Below are positions 1 through 8,717 of a stretch of DNA of 20,779 bases, piece after piece (position 1 is the stretch's first letter; every line of letters begins with the position of its first letter). A program made the translations under genes and the position numbers. The notes below the pieces were generated by a model. That model saw nothing but the letters and a program-made list of their open reading frames with translations. It did not search any database and had not been told where the DNA came from. Location of the stretch: the NCBI RefSeq assembly GCF_000003605.2, contig NW_003123418.1, positions 95,468 to 116,246 of the forward strand, in the 5' to 3' direction. The stretch is from Saccoglossus kowalevskii (lineage: Eukaryota > Hemichordata > Enteropneusta > Harrimaniidae).

Positions 1-407
1 AAACAGCCGAGAAATGCTTGATTTTTAGGATTTTTTAGCACAAAAATGGCCGCCATTCCGCCATCTTGAATCAGATCGTAAAACAAAATGATGTGCCTCA
101 AGGTCCTATAATGTCTAATGTATATACCAAGTTTGAACAATACCCATCTGTAAACAGCCGAGAAATGCTTGACTTTGATGATTTTTAGCACAAAAATGGC
201 CGCCATTCGGCCATCTTGAATCAGATCGTGAAACAAATTGATGTGCATATGTATAGTATCATGTATGATGTATGTGTCAAGTTTGATTGTGATTGGTCCA
301 GGCATTTCTAAGATACAGGTCCGGACGCACGCACAAACGCACGCACAGCACGCACGGAGGTCAAAACATAAGTCCCCGTTTTTGGACTGCGTCCGAACGG
401 GGACTAA
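1..407 (+). mobile_element. Helentron/Pearl-like non-autonomous element with tandem core (3' part)
   Basis: Two direct copies of a 151-bp unit begin at 1 and 152, both starting AAACAGCCGAGAAATGCTT; the element runs off the left edge. The second copy holds a perfect hairpin ATGGCCG/CGGCCAT at 196-202 and 208-214. A CGCA-rich microsatellite follows at about 324-358, then a long hairpin at 371-405 with outer stem AGTCCCCG/CGGGGACT and inner stem TTGGAC/GTCCGAA, ending in CTAA (404-407). Tandem core, microsatellite and 3' hairpin with a CTRR-type end is the known plan of non-autonomous Helentron-like elements such as Pearl/CvA of bivalves. The class assignment is inference; the repeats and hairpin are seen directly. 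An open frame at 238-426 crosses the microsatellite and hairpin and is not a gene. Confidence 0.6.
371..405 (+). repeat. Terminal hairpin of left-edge element
   Basis: AGTCCCCG at 371-378 pairs with CGGGGACT at 398-405. The interior TTTGGAC pairs with GTCCGAA around a TGC loop, giving about 15 paired bases with a small bulge. CTAA overlaps the end. This fits a Helitron-class 3' terminal hairpin. Confidence 0.7.
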
Positions 408-471
408 CAAGCAACCTCTCAGCTGAGATAGCTCTGCTGTTAGCAATGCAATCTGAGATCGGCTGACATGA

Positions 472-895
472 AGTACCTATATGTATAATATAAGAGCCAT
501 CAAGCCATCAGTTTTCAACAAGAAGTCGAAAATATCACTTTTACTAAAAGACAAAAATATTCATCAAAATTAGAGAATTAAAAATATCATCATGAAATGA
601 ACAAATTTGAGAGTTCCAGCTGTAGTACCTATATGTATAATATCAAAGCGGTTTTTAAAAAGTCAAAAATATAACTTTTTACCAAATATGACAAAAATAT
701 TCACCAAAATTAGAGAAATGAATCACTGAAATGAAATGAATAAATCTAAGTGAGGTCTTTCCAAGGTAAATATACACCTAGTATCAAAACAATCAGGCTT
801 GTAGTTTTCAAGAAGAAGTCGAAAGAGTAAAAAGACAATCATTCATATGATAGCCTCGCTCGACAAAGTCGCCAGCGGAGCTAGAAAGCGACTAA
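472..895 (+). mobile_element. Second tandem-core element, 152-bp period, with terminal hairpin
   Basis: AGTACCTATATGTATAAT occurs at 472 and 624 (period 152). A third, partial and diverged copy starts near 772. Each unit carries a block like AAGAAGTCGAAA and a block like GACAAAAATATTCA. The array is followed by a structured segment at 853-893 with AGTCGC (867-872) opposite GCGACT (888-893), ending in CTAA (892-895). The plan is the same as in the element at 1-407, but the core sequence differs. A related copy lies inverted at the right edge of the window (about 20617-20672). Confidence 0.55.
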
Positions 896-1280
896 TGACA
901 GCTATGTAGGCTTCTTCCCAGGACATTACAGAGTAATCTTTAATTTTTGATAAACAATAAAGCCAATTTAGCACAACAATGAATACAAAAAGTTATTAAC
1001 ATATTATTTTGTTATGCAAATTAGTATGTGATCTTTTTTCTGGGGTGAGCACTGAGCTAATAAGGTTACAACCAACTTCTTAAACATGAATGTGTTATTA
1101 GCTCCTTGTATCATTACAATAAATATGTCAGCCGAAGTGGACTTTGAACAAAGACAGCTACTCAGCTGCAGCCAACATAAACAATTACTAGTACTGTCCT
1201 CTGGTGGATGGGAGAGGTAATTCCTGTTATTCTTTCAGCCAAGTATAATGGCATAATCTGCATGCACGTGTTCGGAAAAG
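896..1280. other. TRAF6 intron sequence, no exon seen
   Basis: This is AT-rich sequence after the TRAF6 donor, read on the minus strand. I looked for the next TRAF6 coding piece (the region with the second zinc-binding half of the RING, typically containing HKCPVDNE) and did not find it. The next exon is therefore probably left of the window. Confidence 0.4.
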
Positions 1281-1286
1281 GCTTAC

Positions 1287-1444
1287 CTCATTGACTGACA
1301 GATGCAACTGCGACAGAAACGATGTCCACACTGTGTTTGAGTTGGTTCACGCAATGCCATCAAACAAATCGGGCATTCATACTTGGACTCCAATGGTGGA
1401 ACAAATTCCATATCATAACCAACACTTTCATCGGCTTCTTCCAT
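1287..1444 (-). CDS. TRAF6: TRAF6-type E3 ubiquitin ligase, first coding exon (partial gene)
   Basis: TRAF6 is a cytosolic RING E3 that works with Ubc13/Uev1A to build K63-linked ubiquitin chains downstream of Toll/IL-1 and TNF-family receptors. The exon encodes 52 codons plus two bases. It starts [20 protein letters not shown] and then gives the first half of a RING finger: C24-x2-C27, C39-x-H41, C44-x2-C47. [13 protein letters not shown] and CGHRFC are near-identical to vertebrate TRAF6, and the exon ends at SMR with the Arg codon split (AG|N). The donor is GTAAGC at 1286-1281. The start is supported by an in-frame TGA at 1477-1475 with no splice acceptor between. Human TRAF6 has about 50 more residues before the matching MEE, so this protein starts at what is an internal Met there. 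The rest of the RING, the zinc fingers, coiled coil and MATH domain lie left of the window. Confidence 0.92.
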
Positions 1445-1526
1445 GACACCATGTAAGCAGTTAACAAATTCAGGTCAAGTAGGAATTATTCTCCTTGCGT
1501 CTACATGAAAGTACGCAATATCATTC
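1445..1526 (-). other. TRAF6 5' untranslated part of the ATG exon, with candidate splice acceptor
   Basis: On the minus strand a plausible 3' splice site, TTATATATTTCAG, ends at 1527, so the exon would begin at 1526 and reach the ATG at 1444. This implies at least one upstream noncoding exon, further right. The acceptor is inferred from sequence only. Confidence 0.5.
1501..1524 (-). promoter_or_regulatory. Seven-codon upstream ORF in TRAF6 5' UTR
   Basis: If the acceptor at 1527 is used, the second base of the exon starts an ATG (1524-1522) that opens a seven-codon frame (MILRTFM) ending in TAG at 1503-1501, 56 bases before the main start. Such a uORF could dampen translation. This is inference from position only. 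Confidence 0.3.
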
Positions 1527-1529
1527 CTG

Positions 1530-2345
1530 AAATATATAATCAATCAGATATTAAACAGATAGTCATGAAGCATGAACACCTGCCGCATCAGGAATATAGC
1601 ATTCCCAGGCACCAAGCCGGATTTAATGTGACCCATGAATATGTCAATAACCTTTCTGGCGAAATTAGTGGTTTTGTTATTCTAATATCAAAAAAAAAAA
1701 TATTAATAATTATTGAGCTATATACATGTAATTGAAGTTTTAGTTAATACCATCTGCTGCTACACTGACAACCTTATAGATTACATTAATACCGCATTTA
1801 ATATTTGATGATTTGCGACTTCCTTTTACTTGAAGCCATAAAACTATTATTAATAGTGCAAGTTACTGAGTGATAAACAACTAAAGTACACCATGTGGGG
1901 TACATTATGTGTAGATAGTCTTGCGTACATGACAAGAAGGGGGTCGACATTAGTTGTGATAACCCCCGACCCACACACAGTCGTGGATGCGGAACTATCA
2001 TACTTCAAGAAACTATGCTTAGAACTCTGAATAACCGAAGACAATTTTAAATAATTTCTTGCGGTGAAACTATAATGAGAGACATGTAGATGTTGCGTAT
2101 TAATACTCACCAGTGACGAAACTGGACACACCAGAACGCTGACATAGTCAATGAGAAGTATCCATGTTTTAAACAAGGAAGTAGACAACGTCAACAATGA
2201 CTATCTGAATTTTACAACCAGCCCGAACAATGTGACGCCACTTCAACTTCAGGGAGTGAAGCGAGACACATATATGGCAAGTTTTCTCAAATGCACCAGT
2301 TCATCAATATATTTCTTGCAAGTTCTAAATCGACACAATTGACTC
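1530..2345. other. Intergenic or TRAF6 5' intron, no gene recognised
   Basis: AT-rich sequence with a GC-richer patch at 1936-1985 that can fold (GGGTCG at 1938 opposite CGACCC at 1967). Overlapping short open frames on both strands here have no recognisable domain. Confidence 0.35.
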
Positions 2346-2346
2346 G

Positions 2347-2450
2347 ACTTACGTAACGAATGCGTTCGTGTCCGCTTTCCGGGTCATTACATGCTTTGGG
2401 AATTCCCCCCGTTATTCCCCGAACACCGGAAAGCTATCAGACACTAGCAG
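2347..2450 (-). promoter_or_regulatory. Candidate noncoding first exon/promoter of TRAF6
   Basis: The segment is richer in CpG than its surroundings (several CG steps in 2346-2380, CCGAACACCGGAAAG near 2420). Read on the minus strand it ends in a good donor, GTAAGT (2352-2347). It could be the noncoding first exon expected upstream of the acceptor at 1527. CCGGAAAG resembles an ETS-type site. All of this is inference. Confidence 0.25.
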
Positions 2451-2459
2451 CTGTTAATA

Positions 2460-3050
2460 TTAAAAGCATTTGCAGTCGCTTATACGCTCAAACTAAAACC
2501 TAAGAAAAAAATCTTTTTAGTTGCGCCCGGGAGTTGCGCAACTATCATCCGTTTTAAACTACTACTGAGAATGTCAGTAATTGTCAGGAAAGTGAGATAC
2601 TATAAATTTATTGAAATGATTTCTTTTCATAAATGTATGAATGTTTTGGATACCATAGGTCATAATTGGATTGCAAAATACGGTACTGTGAATTTCATAA
2701 AGGCATGAATAGATGAATAGCAACAACTGCCACGGTGTATGTTTGTGTATTCGTTCGTCATCTAGAATATAGTTTGTGAAATATATAAATATTTTATATA
2801 AAAAATTAATTGCTCCATGAAATTCATTGTAAAATCCATGATAAATTAAAAAAAGTAAAATATATAGGGGAAAGTGAATTCAACAGCTGGTAAGTGTTAT
2901 CTCATTTTCCCCTTCTTCGTATTTACTATTTCATAACTCATTTATTAAATCTATAATATCTATCTGTTTTATAACTTTAAGTGTATTTCAAAACTAAATA
3001 AAATAGTACACGTATTAGAAACTTTAAACTTTATTTGTCACTGAATTCCG
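2460..3050. other. AT-rich intergenic sequence, nothing recognised
   Basis: No coding signal, no clear repeat. The patch at 2520-2540 (CGCCCGGGAGTTGCGC) is GC-richer than the rest. Confidence 0.3.
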
Positions 3051-3156
3051 GCAAGGCGATATTTAAAATGCCTAATGTTCTGGCAATAATTGCAAGTGCA
3101 CATGCGATCCAGCCGCGTACCTAGAGGACAGACTGTGCTGTGTTTTATACTACTGA
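3045..3156 (+). promoter_or_regulatory. Candidate noncoding exon with donor, possibly for SCYL2
   Basis: A mildly CpG-containing segment (CCGGCAAGGCG near 3048, CCGCG near 3115) ends in a good donor, ACTGA|GTAAGT, with GT at 3157. SCYL2 needs an upstream noncoding exon if the acceptor at 9463 is used, and this is one candidate, but it lies 6.3 kb away. Low confidence. Confidence 0.15.
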
Positions 3157-3220
3157 GTAAGTCGACTCCGGGAAACGATTATTGGAATTTTTAAATTCAC
3201 TATTTCAGTATTTTGAACAT

Positions 3221-3354
3221 ATTTACTGGGTTTTAATTTTACTAATTCCCCAGAAAAACAATGAGTTATTGTGTTATTTTACATGTTCATATGAATTTAA
3301 TTTTTAGCGGATCTTACTCATCAATGAAAATAGCAAAATTAAAACCCCGTGAAT
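3221..3354. repeat. Inverted-repeat element, ACTGGGTTTTAA family, copy A
   Basis: The arm at 3221-3240 (ATTTACTGGGTTTTAATTTT) and the arm at 3335-3354 are reverse complements at 18 of 20 positions, around a ~94-base loop. The same arm sequence forms another inverted pair in SCYL2 intron 1 (10451-10520), so this is a dispersed palindromic family. Confidence 0.6.
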
Positions 3355-3359
3355 AATTC

Positions 3360-4080
3360 AAAATTTACAGTGTAAGCTTTTCCGTTGAAATCATAAAGCG
3401 TACTTTCATTAGTTTCAGGTGAGTCACGTAGAAGTACAAATTCCAGTATGATGACGGGTTTCCTCCTAAAGAGTACGAACGGAAATTTTGGGCCCAAATG
3501 TTGCCAGTTCTTATAGTGTGACTGCGCAGCGCTAGAGGGTGCATTATCAAATAGTGTTATTCTACACATTACCATCGTCCGAATCGCACGGTTTCGGCCG
3601 AATAAATAATGGTCCTTGGCTGACGAAGATGACACATTACAACACTACATGCAAATGTATTCTTCAGTTCAATTAGAGACAAAACATCCAGTGACCTGTT
3701 GTTGTCATTTTCAACCAGATATCTTATTGTTATCGACAATAATTTGATTTATTTCTCTATTACATTTTCCGCTCAAATAGAAATATATTTTATTATTATA
3801 CAGCTGTAATAAAATTTATCTTAGCTAATTTTATTTTGCTATATATTTATAAATCATTTGATGATTTGAGTTTTTATGGTATTTCAATGCGTATTGCGTG
3901 AAAGGCTTGGACCGAACGTCTGCAACAAATCGAAGAGAATGATTTGATTTTGAAGTTAAATTTATGTGGCAATGCCGATCTTTCAGAAGAGAATATGGCG
4001 GTGAGATGTCCTCACTTCACCCAAATTACGAATCATCAAATGTATATAGGACATTATTAAGCAGGGAAATACCCCCAAAA
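3360..4080. other. Intergenic sequence, no gene recognised
   Basis: A 98-codon open frame on the minus strand (3339-3635) matches no family I know and overlaps the inverted-repeat element, so I do not call it a gene. The rest is AT-rich. Confidence 0.3.
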
Positions 4081-4092
4081 TTCATAGCTGTT

Positions 4093-4165
4093 AATAGAAT
4101 AGAATAGAATATAATAGAATAGAATAGAATAGAATAGAATAGAATAGAATAGAATAGAATAGAAT
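4093..4165 (+). repeat. Pentanucleotide microsatellite (AATAG)n
   Basis: About 14 copies of AATAG/AGAAT in a row, with one interruption (ATAAT near 4111). Confidence 0.95.
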
Positions 4166-4169
4166 ATTT

Positions 4170-5120
4170 GACAAATGAAAGAACATTATCACGGACGACA
4201 ATAATGAATAAAACAGGGGGGAAATCAGAAATTTGCATAAATTTCTAAGATTTTACGAATAAAAACTCCTGGCAATGAAACTATCTTTTGAACTCAACAC
4301 CTAGAATTTTTAAATTTTGGTCATTTGACAGCTTTAAATGTTCGAATGTAGTGCCAGCTTACTTCAGTCTGATAGGCAATGAAAGACGAGTTTATGCGCG
4401 CATGCTTAGTACATATTTCACATTTCTTAGCCGAAAAATAAAACATAAATTATGGTTTAGACAATTGTGAACACTTATGTTTACTACATCTCTAAATCGG
4501 TTAAATTGCTCTATTTATTGATCTCTATTTTATTTTCGTAATTTTCTAATGCTAAAACGTTGACGAATGTAGTTGCTACGAATTACTGGGTTGTATATAT
4601 ACATGTCAACAATGATGGCGGACGGGCGATGACATAGGGGTAACGTTATATTTTTTTTATGAAAACACACATACGTACTATATGGTCTTCTGTTGCAAAA
4701 CTTATTACAACATTTTAAAAGAAAATGTGGCAATTTATTTTTGTTATTGTTCGATTGTATGGACAACTTTATGGAATAATAGTACATACCATAGTATAAT
4801 ATTCACACATTTTGCCTCACTTTCCATAATTGAATCAACGCCTGTGAATTGAATGTGAAGATTTATCATTGGTTATCTGTTTTGTATATGTACATTTCCT
4901 GGTGTTACATATTTATGTACCTCATTGACACCAACACAGTCACTGATATAATTATCACAGTCAGTTACCACGATTTTGAATTGTTATTAGGTGCCGACTT
5001 CATTGGGATGCTGGTCATTATATTGTTCTAGACTCCCATGTTACTAGTAAAGTCGGTAGTCGTCGCGCCGCGTTCTGTTCGATATGGGACACCCCAACTC
5101 ATATCATCTTACACAACGCG
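4170..5120. other. AT-rich intergenic sequence
   Basis: No gene recognised. Two CpG-bearing patches stand out: 4610-4635 (ATGGCGGACGGGCGATG) and 5050-5085 (GTCGTCGCGCCGCGTTC). Either could be a promoter or an element end; there is no further support. Confidence 0.3.
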
Positions 5121-5122
5121 TG

Positions 5123-5220
5123 TATAATATAATATAATATAATGTAATGTAATGTAATGTAATGTAATGTAATGTAATGTAATGTAATGTAATAATATCA
5201 TATCATATCATATAATAATA
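5123..5220 (+). repeat. Compound pentanucleotide microsatellite
   Basis: A run of TATAA units passes into ten perfect AATGT units (5141-5190) and then into ATATC/CATAT units. The period stays 5 throughout, so the variants look like drift of one array. Confidence 0.93.
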
Positions 5221-5619
5221 ATGTTTACATGAAATTCGAACACACGCTGCACAGCTTCCACTGCCCTTTAATGTATCAATTATCGAAATGCAGATTGTGC
5301 CTAAAATCAATTACAAACAATCTCATATGGAATAGCAGATCCAAACCCTTTCCATATACTAAAACGAAAATTTTTGAAAAAGAGTTTCATTTTATATCTA
5401 AGTGTTTTGTATCCCAGTGAGCATAATGGAAAATATAATACAATATATTGTAGGGTCTATGAATGCATCTACAAGTGACAAATATGAATCGTATAGGGTG
5501 ACGGTCATCTGGCCACGCATGCGCGAGATATGAGGTCATATGAACAAAGGTAGCAACTTTGACTATTGTGCAGACCAAGTACAAGAAAGAGCCACTTTAT
5601 GTAAATTTAGAACCAGTAA

Positions 5620-5669
5620 CCATAACCACTGTCCCTCAACACCTGGTGTGGAGGGACTGTGCCATAACC
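5620..5669. repeat. 35-nt imperfect palindrome flanked by 8-bp direct repeats
   Basis: Bases 5627-5661 form an imperfect palindrome (17-bp arms with two mismatches) centred on ACACCTGGTGT, with GTCCCTC opposite GAGGGAC. CCATAACC stands directly on both sides (5620-5627 and 5662-5669). An 8-bp direct repeat around a palindrome resembles the target duplication of a hAT-type insertion or its footprint. This is inference. Confidence 0.5.
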
Positions 5670-5859
5670 TGGCTATTGAAACAGGTATATATTAGGTTTA
5701 TTAGGTTTATATTTCTGATGAGCAATAAAAACCAAAATATAATTAAACAAGTAGGGAAGTATAATTACAAATCTTTTGAAATCAGAAATAAAACTTATTA
5801 CTAGGTACTTTCATTTACTGTTATTTTTATCTTCTTATTAACAAACTAAACTTTCTTTT

Positions 5860-5930
5860 ATTACTTTATTGGACTGATAGAAAGATTGTATTTCTGAGGA
5901 TGCAATAAAGATTATTATATTATTATTAAC
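5860..5930 (+). mobile_element. Possible 3' tail of a truncated retroelement
   Basis: GATGCAATAAAG followed by an ATT-rich run (5899-5930) is typical of the 3' ends of non-LTR retroelements in many animals. No coding remnant is seen upstream. Confidence 0.3.
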
Positions 5931-5945
5931 TGAGAAGCTTTAACT

Positions 5946-5993
5946 AGGTAATTTCTTTGGTGATTAAATTAGGCAAAGGTAATTTCTTTGGTG
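5946..5993 (+). repeat. Short direct repeat
   Basis: AGGTAATTTCTTTGGTG occurs at 5946 and 5977, spacing 31. Confidence 0.8.
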
Positions 5994-6679
5994 CATGTCG
6001 CAGCCAGATTAAAATTAAAACTTTTGATTTTGATTTTTTGATTTTGATTATAAGTGTGCATTGAATTTTGGGAAAATCAATGTTTACCAACAGAAATGTC
6101 GCATATGCTCGGTGCGACAATCATCGCCCTCTAAATTGGCAATAACTATTTATCATTTTTCTCTGATTTTTCATTTTTAATAAATCATTTCCTGTGTCAT
6201 TAGTGCCAATTTATATGCTGTACACCGACATTATACATTAAATCACTTGCAAGTGAAAAAAGATGGCTACAGGTTCGACATCTATAAGAAATCATTCGAT
6301 GATGAGATACAAGATGACTGAATGTCAATCATTTTATTATTAAAAAATCATCATAATCAAGCATCAGCCTCTGGAACCATAGCTCTGACATGTTTATGTT
6401 CAAACTATATATCTTAAATTTGATAACTACGATAACAGGGACTGTGCCATGCATGGCTTGTATTTAAACTAAAAATGATCCAAATCTCAGCTATTGCCTC
6501 TTTAATATGGTTATTTACATTTGTACATAGTGTCATTTTAAGATAAAGTAATAATAACATTTGGTCGTCAACTACCTACTATCACTAACTCACTATTTTC
6601 ATATGGCAAAATAGAATAAACACTTCAGGGGTGGTGATCGTCACACAGTGTATGTTCGAATTTCATGTAAACAATCAAT

Positions 6680-7430
6680 GCAATATTACCTAACTTTGAA
6701 TGAATTATTTATTTAACCAGGAAATAACATTGCAACAACATCAACTTTTGAAGTCATTGAACATGAGTGTTTAGGTTAAAGTTTTTGGTTCAAATGTCCA
6801 CATTGTGAAACTGGTCAAAATCTTATGGTATACATTTACATTACTCAAGGGTGGTTGTTTTTAGTATATTATATCTGAAACATTATTTCGTCAAATTTGA
6901 TCAAACTGTGCTAACGTTTTCTCTGTAACCCAATCTAGTGGTTGCTGTGAATGAAAAAAAAAATATGGACATGAAGGAAATAGTATTTAGACTGAGGCAG
7001 CATTTATGATGCAACAGAGAGAATAGACTCGCAATACAATTTGTGCAGTTGACAATATTGAACACAGAGAGTGGTCATTGATCAAGTTTGAAACTGTAAA
7101 ATTTTCTTTCATGAATAATAATGATAGTTACATATCCACTGAATAAACTGTTCTAAAAAGTCAGGGTGAAGCATGCATACTGTGACTTTCAATGGTAGAA
7201 ATTCAAAGTGTATTTTATGAGGTATTTTAACATTTAATAATGTGCTATACACACATTGATGATGTTCAGGTTTGATGAAGTAGAGGTGTCCAAATGCCAT
7301 ATTCCCAACTGAAAGATCGGCAGTTTGATATTGAGCTATAACAGAACAAGCTCAAAATCAAAATCAAATCATTCATATTTTGCCAGCAGATGTTTCGTCT
7401 GCACATTTCATGCATTACATGAGATGAAAT
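6680..7430. other. AT-rich intergenic sequence, nothing recognised
   Basis: No coding signal, tandem repeat or RNA gene is apparent. Confidence 0.35.
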
Positions 7431-7435
7431 CACCA

Positions 7436-7605
7436 ATTAAAACTACCTCTCATCCAATCATAATCATGCATTAAAACTACCTCTCATCCAATCATAATCA
7501 TGCATTAAAATTACCTCTCATCCAATCATAATCATGCATTAAATCTACCTCTCATCCAATCATAATCATGCATTAAATCTACCTCTCATCCAATCATAAT
7601 CATGC
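7436..7605 (+). repeat. 34-bp minisatellite, five copies
   Basis: The unit ATTAAAACTACCTCTCATCC... starts at 7436, 7470, 7504, 7538 and 7572 with exact spacing of 34. Variation is limited to the ATTAAA(A/T)(C/T)TAC positions. There are no spacers, so it is not a CRISPR array. Confidence 0.95.
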
Positions 7606-7609
7606 ATTT

Positions 7610-8340
7610 ACAGGTGTGATACACTGTTATAATATATACTATTTGTTTAATAGCTCATATCCCCAAATCAGTAAGGTTACAAAAATGTATGTATCACTTT
7701 TTAACAATAATAACTATGAAATAAAATTTAGTGTCTATCATTTTGGCGGGAAGATTTGTTAAAAATATATTTGCAAGGTAGACACCAAGAGAAAGAAATT
7801 GCATGCAAGGTGTTGCAGAAAAAAAATGTTGGCATGTTTATAAATAAAAATGTACAATTAAGACACAGAGAAAAAAAAATTGCACTGGTCAAACTCTTAC
7901 AGGCTCCTATTAAGCTTTTAACTTGAATCACAATATACTAACAGCTTTGTAGATACATGTACATACCTTATTTGTGGCAGATATTGACTGCATTCTTGCT
8001 ATTATGCTGCATTATCTACCATTATTATCCATACATCCCTATCAGTAAGCCCTAAGTGTATATTCCTGGAACACATATACTATTTTCTCAGAAATGTTCC
8101 GGATATTGTACCTGCCTTTTTATGTACTTTACTTGGTTACGACTATCAGGATTTAGGCTGCCATAAATTAAGTACTGGTAAAAGCCAAACAAGTACCTGT
8201 ACAGAAACCATCTAAGGTTTTTTGTATAGAGGGTGATAAGTTTGTATTTAAATGAAAATATGACAAGAACTTACAATCAATTCAAAGGTTTATAATTTGT
8301 CAACTGATATAATGAATTGACAAATAAATAAATGTTCTCG
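7610..8340. other. AT-rich intergenic sequence, nothing recognised
   Basis: No gene, RNA or clear repeat seen. Several A-runs and short, domain-free open frames. Confidence 0.35.
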
Positions 8341-8344
8341 CTCG

Positions 8345-8476
8345 TCTCTGGTCACTTTAGACACGTGAACTTTGTATACAATACAGGTCACTTTACATGC
8401 TAACTGTCCAAAGGTGATCACTATGGACAGGTGATCTTTTTAAAAAATTTGATCACTAACAAAGATTTGACTGTAC
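8345..8476 (+). repeat. Degenerate GGTCACTTTA/GGTGATC repeat ending TTTGACTGT
   Basis: Several loosely repeated units (GGTCACTTTAGACA, GGTCACTTTACATG, GGTGATCACTATGGACAGG) end in GATTTGACTGT at about 8464-8474. Reversed, it begins ACAGTCAAATC and has GTGATCACC/TGTCC blocks, a pattern seen in dispersed DNA elements of animals. The family is not identified. Confidence 0.4.
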
Positions 8477-8529
8477 TTTGTAATTTATTGATGAAACCAT
8501 TTATCTCACCAAAGAAAAGCCAGACTGAC

Positions 8530-8620
8530 TGCGTGCATGACTGGAACCGGCGCTCACGTACGGCACCTAATCTCCTAGTTTCACGCCACTACACGTCTTC
8601 CCCTCGGCCACCGGGCATCC
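8530..8620 (-). mobile_element. tRNA-like (Leu/Ser type) SINE head
   Basis: On the minus strand TGGCCGAGGGG (8610-8600) is a good Pol III A box of tRNA-Leu/Ser type, preceded by GCCCGG. GGTTCCAGTC (8548-8539) resembles a B box (GGTTCRANNC). About 50 bases separate them, longer than in an ordinary tRNA and consistent with a long variable arm or drift. The ends do not pair as an acceptor stem, so this is not a working tRNA. A tRNA-derived SINE is the simplest reading, and it explains the local GC-rich patch. Confidence 0.5.
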
Positions 8621-8635
8621 CCAAAAAAGGATGCT
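8616..8635. repeat. Perfect 6-bp stem-loop
   Basis: GCATCC (8616-8621) and GGATGC (8630-8635) around CCAAAAAA, directly beside the tRNA-like head. Confidence 0.6.
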
Positions 8636-8717
8636 TAATAACCAAGCTTATTACGTGCAGAGAATGAGTGCCGGTTTGATATTGGCTGATGTTGATCAAA
8701 TTTGATGTAATGATAAC

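Larger units (their letters stand above)
5221..6673. mobile_element. Candidate 1.45-kb element bounded by ~28-bp inverted repeats
   Basis: TGTTTACATGAAATTCGAAC begins at 5223 and recurs as its reverse complement ending near 6673; with the next bases about 26 of 28 positions match. Both copies point inward, as terminal inverted repeats do. No transposase frame is visible inside, and I see no convincing target-site duplication. The interior holds a 35-nt palindrome, a retroelement-like tail and a short direct repeat. It could instead be two independent insertions of one repeat. Confidence 0.35.

Noticed and set aside
238-426. 62-codon open frame on the plus strand
   Set aside because: Runs through the microsatellite and terminal hairpin of the left-edge element; its AQTHAQHARR-like stretch is just translated CGCA repeat.
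1850-2197. 115-codon open frame on the minus strand
   Set aside because: Not like any TRAF6 part, lies upstream of the TRAF6 start exon, and shows no domain or codon pattern.
3339-3635. 98-codon open frame on the minus strand
   Set aside because: No recognisable domain, overlaps the inverted-repeat arm at 3335-3354, and has no splice or promoter support.
7436-7605. CRISPR-like array
   Set aside because: The 34-bp units follow each other directly with no unique spacers, and the genome is eukaryotic.
8530-8620. Functional tRNA gene on the minus strand
   Set aside because: A and B boxes are present, but the 5' and 3' ends do not form an acceptor stem and no clear anticodon arm was found.
8616-8635. 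Histone-type 3' stem-loop
   Set aside because: A 6-bp stem is present, but the sequence and loop (CCAAAAAA, 8 nt) do not match the histone consensus and no histone gene is nearby.
8431-8667. Open frame with Arg/Pro-rich end
   Set aside because: Coincides with the antisense of the tRNA-like SINE head, which explains its composition.
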